A stretch of 48,319 nt of DNA from a virus. The translations under genes were made by a program, and so were the position numbers. Location of the stretch: the IMG/VR virus record IMGVR_UViG_3300009164_000117, positions 1 through 48,319 of that record, one strand, 5' to 3'. Shown here in pieces: positions 5,619-11,844 of this stretch. How positions within the stretch are numbered: the first letter of the stretch is position 1; every line of letters begins with the position of its first letter. Below the pieces are notes generated by a model, which saw only the letters and a program-made list of their open reading frames with translations, was not told where the DNA came from and did no database searches.

Positions 5619-6014
5619 ATGAACGCAAATAATCGAATCGGTCTAAAGGCAGATAGTATCAGATATAAGAAGGTAGGCAATCGCTACGTTCAGGTTAACG
5701 ACCCCTACGCCTATGAAGGTCTGAGTAATGGGTGGTGGCTGGTTAAAGTCTCTCCTGAGAGTAAGACCATTCGAGCGATCGTCCATCCTAATAATGCTGA
5801 GATTAGAGCAGCTGCTCTCGATAAGGTAGATGAGCTGATGGACATTATCAGAGAAGCGGGAGAAGGTACACCAGTTAAAGCTGAGCTTACTCTAGAGGCT
5901 CTTGCAGACTGGAAGGCCTTCATTGCTAAGCATGGTGAACAGTTTAACTATATTAGCTATCCCAGTCTTCATGATGTAGCTACGAAGATCATGGACAACC
6001 TTATCAAGTCCTGA
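5619..6014 (+). CDS. Hypothetical protein, 131 aa
   Basis: Begins MNANNRIGLKADSIRYKKVG. The N-terminal half looks like a small beta domain (YVQVNDPYAYEGLSNGWWLVKVSPESKTIRAIVHPNN); the rest is helical. No transmembrane segment. It is transcribed from the 5575 element. I do not recognise the family. The first copy of a 25-nt non-coding repeat begins 18 bp after its stop. Confidence 0.65.
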   Translation: MNANNRIGLKADSIRYKKVGNRYVQVNDPYAYEGLSNGWWLVKVSPESKTIRAIVHPNNAEIRAAALDKVDELMDIIREAGEGTPVKAELTLEALADWKAFIAKHGEQFNYISYPSLHDVATKIMDNLIKS

Positions 6015-6289
6015 AATTGAAGCTCTAAAGATGCAACGCCTACAGAGATTCTGCTTTTTTACGCACAGACTCTATCAGACATACAGCTGATAGGATCAAG
6101 TGGTATCTCAATGGGACACAGGCTGGTGTCCTGAATAAAACACTACTATTACTCTAGAAAAAGATGCAACGCCTACAGAGATTCTGCTTGTTTCAACAAA
6201 TTATTAGGTCTGCCTAAGGAGACGCGTCCTAGACCAACTGCAACGCCTACAGAGATTCTGCTTTTAACGAACTAAGATATAATATTAAT

Positions 6290-6631
6290 ATGCTAACCAA
6301 TACACAATACAAAAGACTCGCTGCTTCTCAAGGGTTGACCTTAGTAACTCTCTCAGAGATGGTGCTCGGGGCCGGTGCTTACTGGAGTGATGAAGCGCTC
6401 ATTCGAGGTGTTAGCCGGCTTCTCCTCAATCAAGCAACTCCTCTGCCTAAGGCGCCAAAGAGGGTTGACCTTACCAAAGCGGAGGAAGCGAAACAGAAGT
6501 TCGACAACTTGGCCGATCAAGTGATCGAGGAGATCGGTAAGTGTAACCCGCAGAGTGTGCCCTGGGACTTTGGAGGTGAAGAGCGATGCTATTGCGACCT
6601 CTGCCGCGACGTTCGCGAAGACGAACTGTAA
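6290..6631 (+). CDS. Hypothetical protein with C-terminal Cys cluster, 113 aa
   Basis: Begins MLTNTQYKRLAASQGLTLV; its own promoter element GAACTAAGATATAATA lies just upstream (6268-6283). The C-terminal CYCDLCRDVRED is a possible zinc-binding or redox motif and resembles the CNCDDCVYLRPF end of the small gene at 9419. The N-terminal half is helical. It sits between copies three and four of the 25-nt repeat. Function unknown. Confidence 0.65.
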   Translation: MLTNTQYKRLAASQGLTLVTLSEMVLGAGAYWSDEALIRGVSRLLLNQATPLPKAPKRVDLTKAEEAKQKFDNLADQVIEEIGKCNPQSVPWDFGGEERCYCDLCRDVREDEL

Positions 6632-6662
6632 CCAGATCCTCTAACTCGTTAAGTCCCTAAGA

Positions 6663-6706
6663 GTCTCCCCACGGGCAAAAACTCCCAACTTTTTGCCCGG
6701 GGAGAC
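6663..6706 (+). ncRNA. Very stable long hairpin
   Basis: GTCTCCC at 6663-6669 pairs with GGGAGAC at 6700-6706, and CGGGCAAAAA at 6672-6681 with TTTTTGCCCG at 6690-6699, leaving an 8-nt loop and one small bulge: about 17 bp. It lies 31 nt after the 113-aa gene and 32 nt before the last 25-nt repeat. It could end or protect the transcript, but there is no terminal U-tract. Confidence 0.6.
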
Positions 6707-6831
6707 AAACATCAACAGAATAAGTCAACTCAACCAACTGCAACGCCTACAGAGATTCTGCTTTTAAACGAACTCCGATATAATAATATGAAAGTAACTG
6801 TAACTAAATAATTTCGGGCATGCCCGCTGCC

Positions 6832-6850
6832 GACCTGAGCAAGTCGATAA
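6832..6850 (+). repeat. Recurring 19-nt intergenic element, copy 1
   Basis: GACCTGAGCAAGTCGATAA. Related copies lie at 9242-9260, 10617-10635 and 11812-11830, with consensus GACCTGAGYAAGTCRGTAA. Two copies sit directly between a coding gene and a tRNA, and this one is 42 nt before the tRNA-like element at 6892. A perfect palindrome CGGGCATGCCCG lies at 6815-6826 just upstream. It may be a processing or regulatory RNA element. Confidence 0.5.
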
Positions 6851-6891
6851 CCTTGTCCATGGACGAGGAATTAAACTGCTCAATATATTTT

Positions 6892-6971
6892 ATCCCGATA
6901 GCGGAGCTGCCTTCTAAGCAGTGCATTATACCGTAAATGGACGCATGTCAGTTCGAGTCTGACTCGGGATA
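6892..6971 (+). tRNA. tRNA-like element with perfect acceptor and T arms, atypical centre
   Basis: ATCCCGA at 6892-6898 pairs with TCGGGAT at 6964-6970. The T arm GTCAG-TTCGAGT-CTGAC is canonical. A 5-bp arm GCTGC/GCAGT (one G-U) carries loop CTTCTAA (anticodon would be TCT, Arg), but only 7 nt separate it from the acceptor, so no normal D arm fits. A 24-nt insert with a weak stem (CATT/AATG) then precedes the T arm. No encoded CCA. It is an aberrant tRNA, a pseudo-tRNA or a tRNA mimic. Confidence 0.5.
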
Positions 6972-7038
6972 CTTCTCTTTTTTAAAAAAGAGAAACTTCT
7001 CTTTCAAAACGAACTCCAATATAATATACTTATAAAGA

Positions 7039-7347
7039 ATGAATAACCCACAAACACAAACACAAAACATCGCTGAAATTATGCTGAAGTACGCAGAGAT
7101 TAAACTCTACGATCTTCAAAACCTCATTGGTAGCGAACTAAAATTGCTAAAGGCTCAACACGAGCTCGCCAATTCAACTGATTCTAATCAAAATGAACTG
7201 CTGCATAAAGTCAATAAAATCATGGAAGAGGTTGAAGCGTTTGACGAACAGTATCTTAAATCTATTCAAGCATACGAACAGGCTGAAAATGACTTAAATC
7301 TCCATGTCGAGCAAATTGTTCCCGATAAGCTCGAACAAACAAATTGA
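7039..7347 (+). CDS. Coiled-coil hypothetical protein, 102 aa
   Basis: Begins MNNPQTQTQNIAEIMLKYAEIK and is almost entirely helical with heptad-like spacing of Leu, Ile and Val (LQNLIGSELKLLKAQHELA, LLHKVNKIMEEVEAF). Acidic, with no membrane segment. Promoter variant AACGAACTCCAATATAATA is upstream at about 7010. Similar short helical proteins occur at 8941, 9967, 10312 and 11399. Function unknown. Confidence 0.65.
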   Translation: MNNPQTQTQNIAEIMLKYAEIKLYDLQNLIGSELKLLKAQHELANSTDSNQNELLHKVNKIMEEVEAFDEQYLKSIQAYEQAENDLNLHVEQIVPDKLEQTN

Positions 7348-7382
7348 AATTATTTACAGCTCCTATTACAAACGAACACCAT

Positions 7383-7517
7383 ATGATGTTTAATAACAAA
7401 AAAATACCGGACTCGCTAATCATGTGCGTAATGACTACGCTTGCCATCTTGAGCATAATCATCTTTATTAGTGCTGTCTTAATGACAGTGATGCTTTCCT
7501 TTCCTCACGGCCTCTAA
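7383..7517 (+). CDS. Small membrane protein, 44 aa
   Basis: ATG at 7383 gives MMFNNKKIPDSLIM followed by a long hydrophobic segment (VMTTLAILSIIIFISAVLM) and a short end. The upstream AACGAACACCATATGATG looks like a degraded copy of the promoter element. One predicted transmembrane helix; role unknown. Confidence 0.5.
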   Translation: MMFNNKKIPDSLIMCVMTTLAILSIIIFISAVLMTVMLSFPHGL

Positions 7518-7530
7518 CCCCGGTATCAAA

Positions 7531-7947
7531 ATGAACTTTGTAATGAACACTCTCTCTACCGACTCTACTATTCAACAGCTACGAACTCTAGGCTGGACTG
7601 TACGCTGTATATATTACCGTTACCGTGCAGAATTTCCTTATGGTCTAGCAGCTGTACACGATATGAAATGGTCAGCTCCTCTTGTACCCCGGACTCGGCC
7701 GCTAGTTCATAATGTAAAGAATGTTATCTGGAAACACGCGCGGCGAGTGTTTCGAGAGGAACCTCTTGCTAAAGGAGGTAAGGTAGAGATTAGTCTCACG
7801 CCGCCAGACAATTGGCACGGGCTGCCCATGGCAACAGCTGAAGCGGTGTGCAGTATCAAAGATCAGTTCGTTAAGAAGGTCGGCAGAGATCTTGCCTTGC
7901 GACGATGCATCGAAAAGGTCAATATCATTATTGAAGGAAAGATCTAA
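7531..7947 (+). CDS. Hypothetical basic protein, 138 aa
   Basis: Starts MNFVMNTLSTDSTIQQLRTLGW (the Met at 7543 is an alternative start). It is basic and mixed alpha/beta, with YYRYRAEFPYGLAAVHDMKW and a C-terminal helix (DLALRRCIEKVNIIIEGKI). The stop overlaps the next promoter element at 7946. No family recognised. Confidence 0.62.
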   Translation: MNFVMNTLSTDSTIQQLRTLGWTVRCIYYRYRAEFPYGLAAVHDMKWSAPLVPRTRPLVHNVKNVIWKHARRVFREEPLAKGGKVEISLTPPDNWHGLPMATAEAVCSIKDQFVKKVGRDLALRRCIEKVNIIIEGKI

Positions 7948-8000
7948 ACGAACTCCGATATAATTGGTTGTAGGAAAGAATAACTAACCAAATAATTAAA

Positions 8001-8246
8001 ATGAAAACGTTGAAAGAAATTTGCGATAGTCTTAAGGAAATCGATTTGATGTTCGATGACGAATTGATGGAAAAGTTCATTGAAGAAAAGTCCGATATTG
8101 ATGATCTCTTTAAAGCGGGAAGTTTGAGAGAAGACGACGTTTGTGACTTGAGTTTGAAAGACATTAAGAATATTATTGAGTACGTAAATCTTCGATACGC
8201 ACTTAATTTGTCTTATGTCAATCATAAGCTTATTTGGAATAGTTAA
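8001..8246 (+). CDS. Acidic hypothetical protein, 81 aa
   Basis: Begins MKTLKEICDSLKEIDLMFDD. Strongly acidic and helical, with no cysteine pattern or membrane segment. A promoter element at 7948-7966 and the leader GTAGGAAAG lie upstream. Small acidic phage proteins of this size often bind host enzymes or mimic DNA, but nothing here proves that. Confidence 0.62.
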   Translation: MKTLKEICDSLKEIDLMFDDELMEKFIEEKSDIDDLFKAGSLREDDVCDLSLKDIKNIIEYVNLRYALNLSYVNHKLIWNS

Positions 8247-8253
8247 ATTTCAA

Positions 8254-8272
8254 AACGAACTCCGATATAATA
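8254..8272 (+). promoter_or_regulatory. Accessory-region promoter element
   Basis: AACGAACTCCGATATAATA, followed by TAGTGTAGAAAGAATC and the ATG at 8298. The first bases of the leader (TAGTGTAGRAAAG) are also conserved at most other copies and supply a GRAAAG ribosome site. Confidence 0.65.
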
Positions 8273-8297
8273 ATAGTGTAGAAAGAATCAAATCAAA

Positions 8298-8864
8298 ATG
8301 CAAAAAGAACAATATATTAAAATTGACGAATTCGGCGACAAATATTATTTCAGCGACAAATATATGACCTTACTTCATCGAGAAGGTGGTCCTGCTATCG
8401 AATGGTCCTACGGAGGCGGATTATGGTACCGAAATGGTAAACTGCACCGAGAGGACGGACCTGCGATTGAAACGACAAGTGGCTATAATGTATGGTATCA
8501 AGATGGAGCGATGCATCGAGAGGACGGACCCGCGATTGAATATCGCGATGGAGGTAAATCTTGGTATTATAAAGGAGTTCGTCACCGTGTAGGAGGACCT
8601 GCAGTTGAGTTTGCTGTTGCTGGCGGCGGCCCACCGCAGTGGTGGGTGAACGGTGAGCAGGTGACTTCGGTATCGGAAACGTTTTTGCAGCTGAAAAAGA
8701 TTATCGAACTGAGCTTGAGATCAGTCCGGCAGATCGATCGATTGCCAACGGCGGGGACAGCAACGGTATTGCCTGCAGTTCGTATCGATCTTCTCGAGAC
8801 CGTTGCGCTTGCTGAGAAGCTATTCAGCAAGCTGATGGATGGCAAATCTGAGTTTGAGCAGTAA
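8298..8864 (+). CDS. HREDGPAIE-repeat protein, 188 aa
   Basis: Residues about 1-110 carry four to five imperfect repeats of about 21 residues centred on LHREDGPAIE and WYxxG (LHREGGPAIE, LHREDGPAIE, MHREDGPAIE, HRVGGPAVE), a MORN/YwqK-like beta repeat common in phage proteins. Residues about 120-188 form a different helical tail. Two more repeats of the same kind are fused to the end of the 10722 gene. The promoter element lies at 8254-8272. Exact role unknown; such repeats usually make surfaces for protein contact. Confidence 0.72.
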   Translation: MQKEQYIKIDEFGDKYYFSDKYMTLLHREGGPAIEWSYGGGLWYRNGKLHREDGPAIETTSGYNVWYQDGAMHREDGPAIEYRDGGKSWYYKGVRHRVGGPAVEFAVAGGGPPQWWVNGEQVTSVSETFLQLKKIIELSLRSVRQIDRLPTAGTATVLPAVRIDLLETVALAEKLFSKLMDGKSEFEQ

Positions 8865-8940
8865 GATCAGCCAAACGAACTCCGATATAATAATAGTGTA
8901 GGAAAGATCGAATCAAATCAAACTCAAAACTCAAATCAAG

Positions 8941-9234
8941 ATGACTAAATATACCTTCCAAACGATTGTTGCAACTTCTGAAGTGCGTATTAAATTTTCT
9001 AGTATGCGCGACGAGATGGAAAGCACCGACAAAGAGCTGATGACCGCGATGTTTGAACTTGCGCTGAAGCACAAAGACGAACTGGAACAATTGGTCAAAG
9101 ACCAGCAAGCGATCGCTCGCGGATACAAAGAGCGAGTTAAAGAGATCAAAGCTGCGGCGAAGATTCGCGCGAAGGAGATGGTGAAGGAAATGTTGGAGAA
9201 GGAAATGGCTGAGAAAGAACTTGAGGGAGAGTAG
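8941..9234 (+). CDS. Coiled-coil protein, 97 aa, paralog of the 11399 gene
   Basis: Begins MTKYTFQTIVATSEVRIKF. Residues about 20-97 are a continuous charged helix (STDKELMTAMFELALKHKDE, LEQLVKDQQAIARGYKERVKE). The 134-aa protein at 11399 is about 70 per cent identical by eye over this length and has an extra C-terminal extension. Promoter element at 8874. Downstream come the GACCTAAGTAAGTC element and a tRNA, an order repeated after the paralog. Confidence 0.72.
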   Translation: MTKYTFQTIVATSEVRIKFSSMRDEMESTDKELMTAMFELALKHKDELEQLVKDQQAIARGYKERVKEIKAAAKIRAKEMVKEMLEKEMAEKELEGE

Positions 9235-9241
9235 GATTCGG

Positions 9242-9260
9242 GACCTAAGTAAGTCAGTAA
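9242..9260 (+). repeat. Recurring 19-nt intergenic element, copy 2
   Basis: GACCTAAGTAAGTCAGTAA, 7 nt after the stop of the 97-aa gene and 14 nt before the tRNA at 9275. It is followed by ACTGCTT as in the copy at 11812. Confidence 0.55.
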
Positions 9261-9274
9261 ACTGCTTCAAATTT

Positions 9275-9351
9275 GTAATGGTAGCTCAGTTGGTAGAGCA
9301 GATGGCTTTAAAGCCATCAGGTCCTGGGTTCGAATCCCAGCCATTACACCA
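9275..9351 (+). tRNA. tRNA with an 8-nt anticodon loop
   Basis: Fully paired cloverleaf: acceptor GTAATGG/CCATTAC, D arm GCTC-AGTTGGTA-GAGC, anticodon stem GATGG/CCATC, variable AGGTC, T arm CTGGG-TTCGAAT-CCCAG, then A and an encoded CCA. The anticodon loop is CTTTAAAG (9306-9313), eight nucleotides instead of seven; its outer C and G could pair to leave six. Counting from T33 the anticodon would be TTA (reads UAA), but a Lys-like or Leu-like assignment cannot be excluded. Everything outside this loop looks functional. Confidence 0.8.
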
Positions 9352-9418
9352 ATTAATTTCAAAACGAACTCCGATATAATTGGTTGTAGGAAAGAATCAA
9401 ATCAAAAAGCAATATATT

Positions 9419-9583
9419 ATGATTGATGAAGCAAACAAAGACAAGGCTAAGATTGCACTGTTGCGGAAGACGATTGAAGATTTGATCGCAGGATGGGGCG
9501 GTCAGCGCGTTGATCCAGAATGCAACTGTGATGACTGCGTTTATCTGCGACCTTTTGTGGAGGCGTTAAAAGCGACGGAGTAA
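9419..9583 (+). CDS. Small protein with Cys-rich C-terminus, 54 aa
   Basis: Start placed at ATG 9419 (MIDEANKDKAKIALLRKTIE), because the leader GTAGGAAAGAATCAAATC lies upstream and the longer frame would start inside the promoter element. The C-terminal CNCDDCVYLRPF resembles the CYCDLCRDV end of the 6290 gene, which suggests a shared metal-binding tail. The stop TAA overlaps the next promoter element. Confidence 0.6.
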   Translation: MIDEANKDKAKIALLRKTIEDLIAGWGGQRVDPECNCDDCVYLRPFVEALKATE

Positions 9584-9623
9584 CGAACTCCGATATAATA
9601 ATAGTGTAGAAAGATCAAATCAA

Positions 9624-9914
9624 ATGAGCCTAGAAAAAGCAATCGAATATCGGAAAGAGAAGCGCAAGCCTTATCGTGGGAGCAAGCGCTGGGATCATAC
9701 TTGCCGCAATCACGGGTCTTGCTCCTACTGCGAGAATAATCGAACGATTCAAAGCAAGCGTGAGATGGATCGAGCATCGGATCAAGAGGCTGAACTCTAC
9801 ACGAGCTGCTATCTCGATGAGATGGTGTCTGGTAATATGACAGATGGCAAAGCCATCACCGTTGAAGAATGGAATTCGATGATCGATGAGCATTACGAAC
9901 TCCGATATAATTAG
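9624..9914 (+). CDS. Hypothetical protein with possible zinc motif, 96 aa
   Basis: Begins MSLEKAIEYRKEKRK. The basic N-terminal half contains CRNHGSCSYC, a possible zinc-binding cluster; the C-terminal half is acidic. Its final residues HYELRYN are encoded by the next promoter element (9895-9913), an arrangement like that in the SV array. Could be a nucleic-acid-binding accessory protein; not recognised. Confidence 0.62.
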   Translation: MSLEKAIEYRKEKRKPYRGSKRWDHTCRNHGSCSYCENNRTIQSKREMDRASDQEAELYTSCYLDEMVSGNMTDGKAITVEEWNSMIDEHYELRYN

Positions 9915-9966
9915 TTATCGGAAAGAATCAAAATAAAAAATACTTCTAACCAAAACCAATACCTTT

Positions 9967-10248
9967 ATGATTTATGATCTTCACCCTCACCTCGCTCCTG
10001 CAATTGATTTGTACACTGATTATGTTAGATGTTTTAAAGCACGAAGAGAGGAAGTGGATCTTCTTATCGAAGATCTGTTCGTTATGCAACGAATCATTAC
10101 CACATTTGACAAAGCTCGGTTCGAATATGAGTCAGCGAGGGCTGGTGCCCTCGAGGGGATTGAGACTGATGAAAAGCTTAAAGCGCGCTTGTTTGATGCT
10201 GAGCAAGCTCTTAGTCAAGCTGCCGCTGATCTTGCTGATGACTCTTGA
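9967..10248 (+). CDS. Helical hypothetical protein, 93 aa
   Basis: Begins MIYDLHPHLAPAIDLY. Acidic, helical, with repeated Ala/Glu-rich segments (FDKARFEYESARAGAL, FDAEQALSQAAADLAD). It resembles the 10312 protein in size, composition and layout (a two-helix bundle), so the two may be paralogs. Unknown function. Confidence 0.6.
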   Translation: MIYDLHPHLAPAIDLYTDYVRCFKARREEVDLLIEDLFVMQRIITTFDKARFEYESARAGALEGIETDEKLKARLFDAEQALSQAAADLADDS

Positions 10249-10311
10249 AGATCGTCAATCGAACTCCGATATAATAATAGTGTAGGAAAAATCAAATCAA
10301 ATCAAATCAAA

Positions 10312-10605
10312 ATGAGTTCAACAAACCTTACCGATAATAAGCTTACTCTCGCCGACGCTGATGAACTGTATTACAATCATCGCAGCGCCTATGAGGGTCT
10401 CAAAGAAGAAATCAATCGTCTTAACGAAGAGCTGATGCGTAGGTTGGCAAGTATTGTAGCGTATGAAAAAGCGCGCGCATATTACGCAGCATGTGAGATG
10501 AATATTGAAGCGGCTGGATATGATACTCTTAAAGCTGAGGAGGCACTTAAAAAAGCAGCAAGTGAGTTCTTCTGCATGCCATCAGGCCGATCTTTCTACA
10601 GCTAG
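10312..10605 (+). CDS. Helical hypothetical protein, 97 aa
   Basis: Begins MSSTNLTDNKLTLADADELYYNHR. A helical pair follows (YEGLKEEINRLNEELMRRL and YEKARAYYAACEMNIEAAGY). Likely related to the 9967 protein and to the N-terminal half of the 10722 protein. Promoter element at about 10258. The 19-nt intergenic element follows its stop at 10617. Confidence 0.6.
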   Translation: MSSTNLTDNKLTLADADELYYNHRSAYEGLKEEINRLNEELMRRLASIVAYEKARAYYAACEMNIEAAGYDTLKAEEALKKAASEFFCMPSGRSFYS

Positions 10606-10616
10606 TAAAACGACTC

Positions 10617-10635
10617 GACCTGAGTAAGTCGGTAA
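10617..10635 (+). repeat. Recurring 19-nt intergenic element, copy 3
   Basis: GACCTGAGTAAGTCGGTAA, 11 nt after the 97-aa gene. Unlike the other copies, no tRNA follows; the next feature is the promoter element at about 10655. Confidence 0.5.
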
Positions 10636-10721
10636 AAGGCTTAAAACATTTTCAATCGAACTCCGATATAATAATAAGGAGGTAAGAATTAAATCAAATC
10701 AAACTCAAAAATCAAATCGAA

Positions 10722-11195
10722 ATGAATAACACGCTTAACGAAAATCAAGTTTATGATGGTCAAGTTGCTTACGAAACCCGGAAGCAGCTGCGAGAGATCC
10801 GGGATCAAGCTCGAAATGAATACTTGAAGTGTCGCGAAACCTGGTGTAGAGCTCGTAAAGTGCTTGAAGAAGCTGACGATTGTGTTAATGCTAGTCTGCG
10901 CTTCTGGCGAGAGGCCTTCAGCGCAGTATCTGATGCTGAAGAGCTGGAGATGCAAAAAAATCCATACGTCAAAACTGATGAGGATGGCAACGTATTCTAC
11001 TACAAAGACGCAGCGATGACGATTCTCCACAGGGAAGATGGCCCCGCTATTGAATATAAATGCGGTGATAAGCTGTGGTATCAAAACGATAAGGTGCACA
11101 GGGAAGACGGTCCTGCTATTGAATATGCATCCGGAACTAAAGAATGGTGGTTGAATGACATTTTTCAGCGCGATCCTGTCGGATCAGCGCGATGA
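10722..11195 (+). CDS. Two-part protein: helical domain plus HREDGPAIE repeats, 157 aa
   Basis: Residues about 1-80 are helical (YETRKQLREIRDQARNEYLK and CRARKVLEEADDCV), like the 9967 and 10312 proteins. Residues about 85-150 match the 8298 protein (NPYVKTDEDGNVFYYKD, then ILHREDGPAIE and VHREDGPAIE). It therefore looks like a fusion of two modules that exist separately nearby. The 3' end overlaps a strong hairpin at 11173-11206. Confidence 0.68.
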   Translation: MNNTLNENQVYDGQVAYETRKQLREIRDQARNEYLKCRETWCRARKVLEEADDCVNASLRFWREAFSAVSDAEELEMQKNPYVKTDEDGNVFYYKDAAMTILHREDGPAIEYKCGDKLWYQNDKVHREDGPAIEYASGTKEWWLNDIFQRDPVGSAR

Positions 11196-11206
11196 TCCGA
11201 CAGGAT
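11173..11206 (+). terminator. Perfect 14-bp hairpin at the end of the 10722 gene
   Basis: ATCCTGTCGGATCA at 11173-11186 is perfectly complementary to TGATCCGACAGGAT at 11193-11206, with a 6-nt loop. It spans the stop codon. There is no U-tract (ATTGCC follows), so it is either a weak terminator, an mRNA end-protecting structure or a protein site. The next promoter starts 8 bp later. Confidence 0.5.
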
Positions 11207-11213
11207 ATTGCCA

Positions 11214-11232
11214 AACGAACTCCGATATAATA
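11214..11232 (+). promoter_or_regulatory. Promoter element directly before a tRNA-like gene
   Basis: AACGAACTCCGATATAATA; the last T of TATAAT is at 11231. A start 7 bp downstream falls on 11238, the first base of the tRNA-like sequence. This fits the reading of the element as a promoter with TATAAT as the -10. Confidence 0.65.
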
Positions 11233-11237
11233 ATAGG

Positions 11238-11306
11238 GCAGAGCGGGGCGATGGTAGCTCCTGGAGGCTCGAGCTTCTAATAAGTTGGTTCGAATCCAAC
11301 CTCTGC
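11238..11306 (+). tRNA. Degenerate tRNA-like paralog of the initiator-like tRNA
   Basis: Aligns without gaps over 69 nt to the tRNA at 11845-11919. GCAGAG/CTCTGC, the D arm and the T arm GTTGG-TTCGAAT-CCAAC are kept. The anticodon region is changed: the stem keeps four pairs and the seven-base loop GCTCGAG lacks T33; the nominal anticodon is TCG. The seventh acceptor pair is G-G and there is no CCA. Probably a pseudo-tRNA or a tRNA fragment precursor. Confidence 0.55.
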
Positions 11307-11319
11307 GATTAATCGGCAA

Positions 11320-11338
11320 AACGAACTCCGATATAATA
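11320..11338 (+). promoter_or_regulatory. Promoter element before the 134-aa gene
   Basis: AACGAACTCCGATATAATA, followed by TAGTGTAGGAAAGATC and a CAAAAT-rich leader before ATG 11399. Confidence 0.65.
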
Positions 11339-11398
11339 ATAGTGTAGGAAAGATCGAATCGAATCAAAATCAAAATCAAAATCAAAACTCAAATCAAA

Positions 11399-11803
11399 AT
11401 GACTAAGTATACCTTCCAAACCATCGTTGCAACCTCCGAAGTGCGTGCTGACTTTACTGTGCTGCGCGAAGAGCTGAAGAGCACCGACAAAGAGCTGATG
11501 ACTGCGATGTTCGAACTCGCTAGCAAGCATCGTGAAGAGCTGGAACAGTTGGTGAAAGATCAGCAAGCGATCGCTCGCAACCTTCGGGAACGGACTAAAG
11601 AGATCAAAGCCGCAGCGAAGGTTCGCATGAAAGAGTTGGTCAAAGAGATGCTGCAGAAGGAAGAAGCTGCAGAGGTGCCTGTAGTGGCAGTAAAGGTTAA
11701 GAAGGCTCGCAAAGCTAAAGTGGTAGAGGTAGTCGAAGCGGTCGAACCTGAGGGAGAGTGGTCCGCTGAGGCTGAGGTGGAAGAGCTTGCGATCGCTGAG
11801 TAG
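11399..11803 (+). CDS. Coiled-coil protein with basic/acidic tail, 134 aa
   Basis: Residues 1-90 are a close paralog of the 8941 protein (MTKYTFQTIVATSEVRADF, STDKELMTAMFELASKHREE). The added tail has a basic stretch (VKVKKARKAKVVEVVEA) and an acidic end. Promoter element, gene, 19-nt element and tRNA repeat the order seen at 8874-9351, so a block was duplicated. A possible oligomeric binding protein. Confidence 0.72.
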   Translation: MTKYTFQTIVATSEVRADFTVLREELKSTDKELMTAMFELASKHREELEQLVKDQQAIARNLRERTKEIKAAAKVRMKELVKEMLQKEEAAEVPVVAVKVKKARKAKVVEVVEAVEPEGEWSAEAEVEELAIAE

Positions 11804-11811
11804 CAGCGAGG

Positions 11812-11830
11812 GACCTGAGCAAGTCAGTAA
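11812..11830 (+). repeat. Recurring 19-nt intergenic element, copy 4
   Basis: GACCTGAGCAAGTCAGTAA followed by ACTGCTT, 8 nt after the 134-aa gene and 14 nt before the initiator-like tRNA. Nearly identical to copy 2. Confidence 0.55.
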
Positions 11831-11844
11831 ACTGCTTTAATTTT

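Larger units (their letters stand above)
6032..6763 (+). repeat. Four copies of a 25-nt non-coding repeat separated by hairpins
   Basis: Identical 25-nt units with core AACGCCTACAGAGATTCTGC lie at 6032-6056, 6165-6189, 6239-6263 and 6739-6763, all on the plus strand. Sequences between them fold: CTATCAG/CTGATAG and GGACAC/GTGTCC in the first gap, GGTCT/AGACC in the second. The last gap holds the 6290-6631 gene and the large hairpin at 6663-6706. Spacers are unequal (108, 49 and 475 nt), so this is not a CRISPR array. Confidence 0.75.

Noticed and set aside
6032-6763. CRISPR-like array of 25-nt repeats
   Set aside because: Spacers are 108, 49 and 475 nt and one contains a gene; there is no leader and no cas gene.
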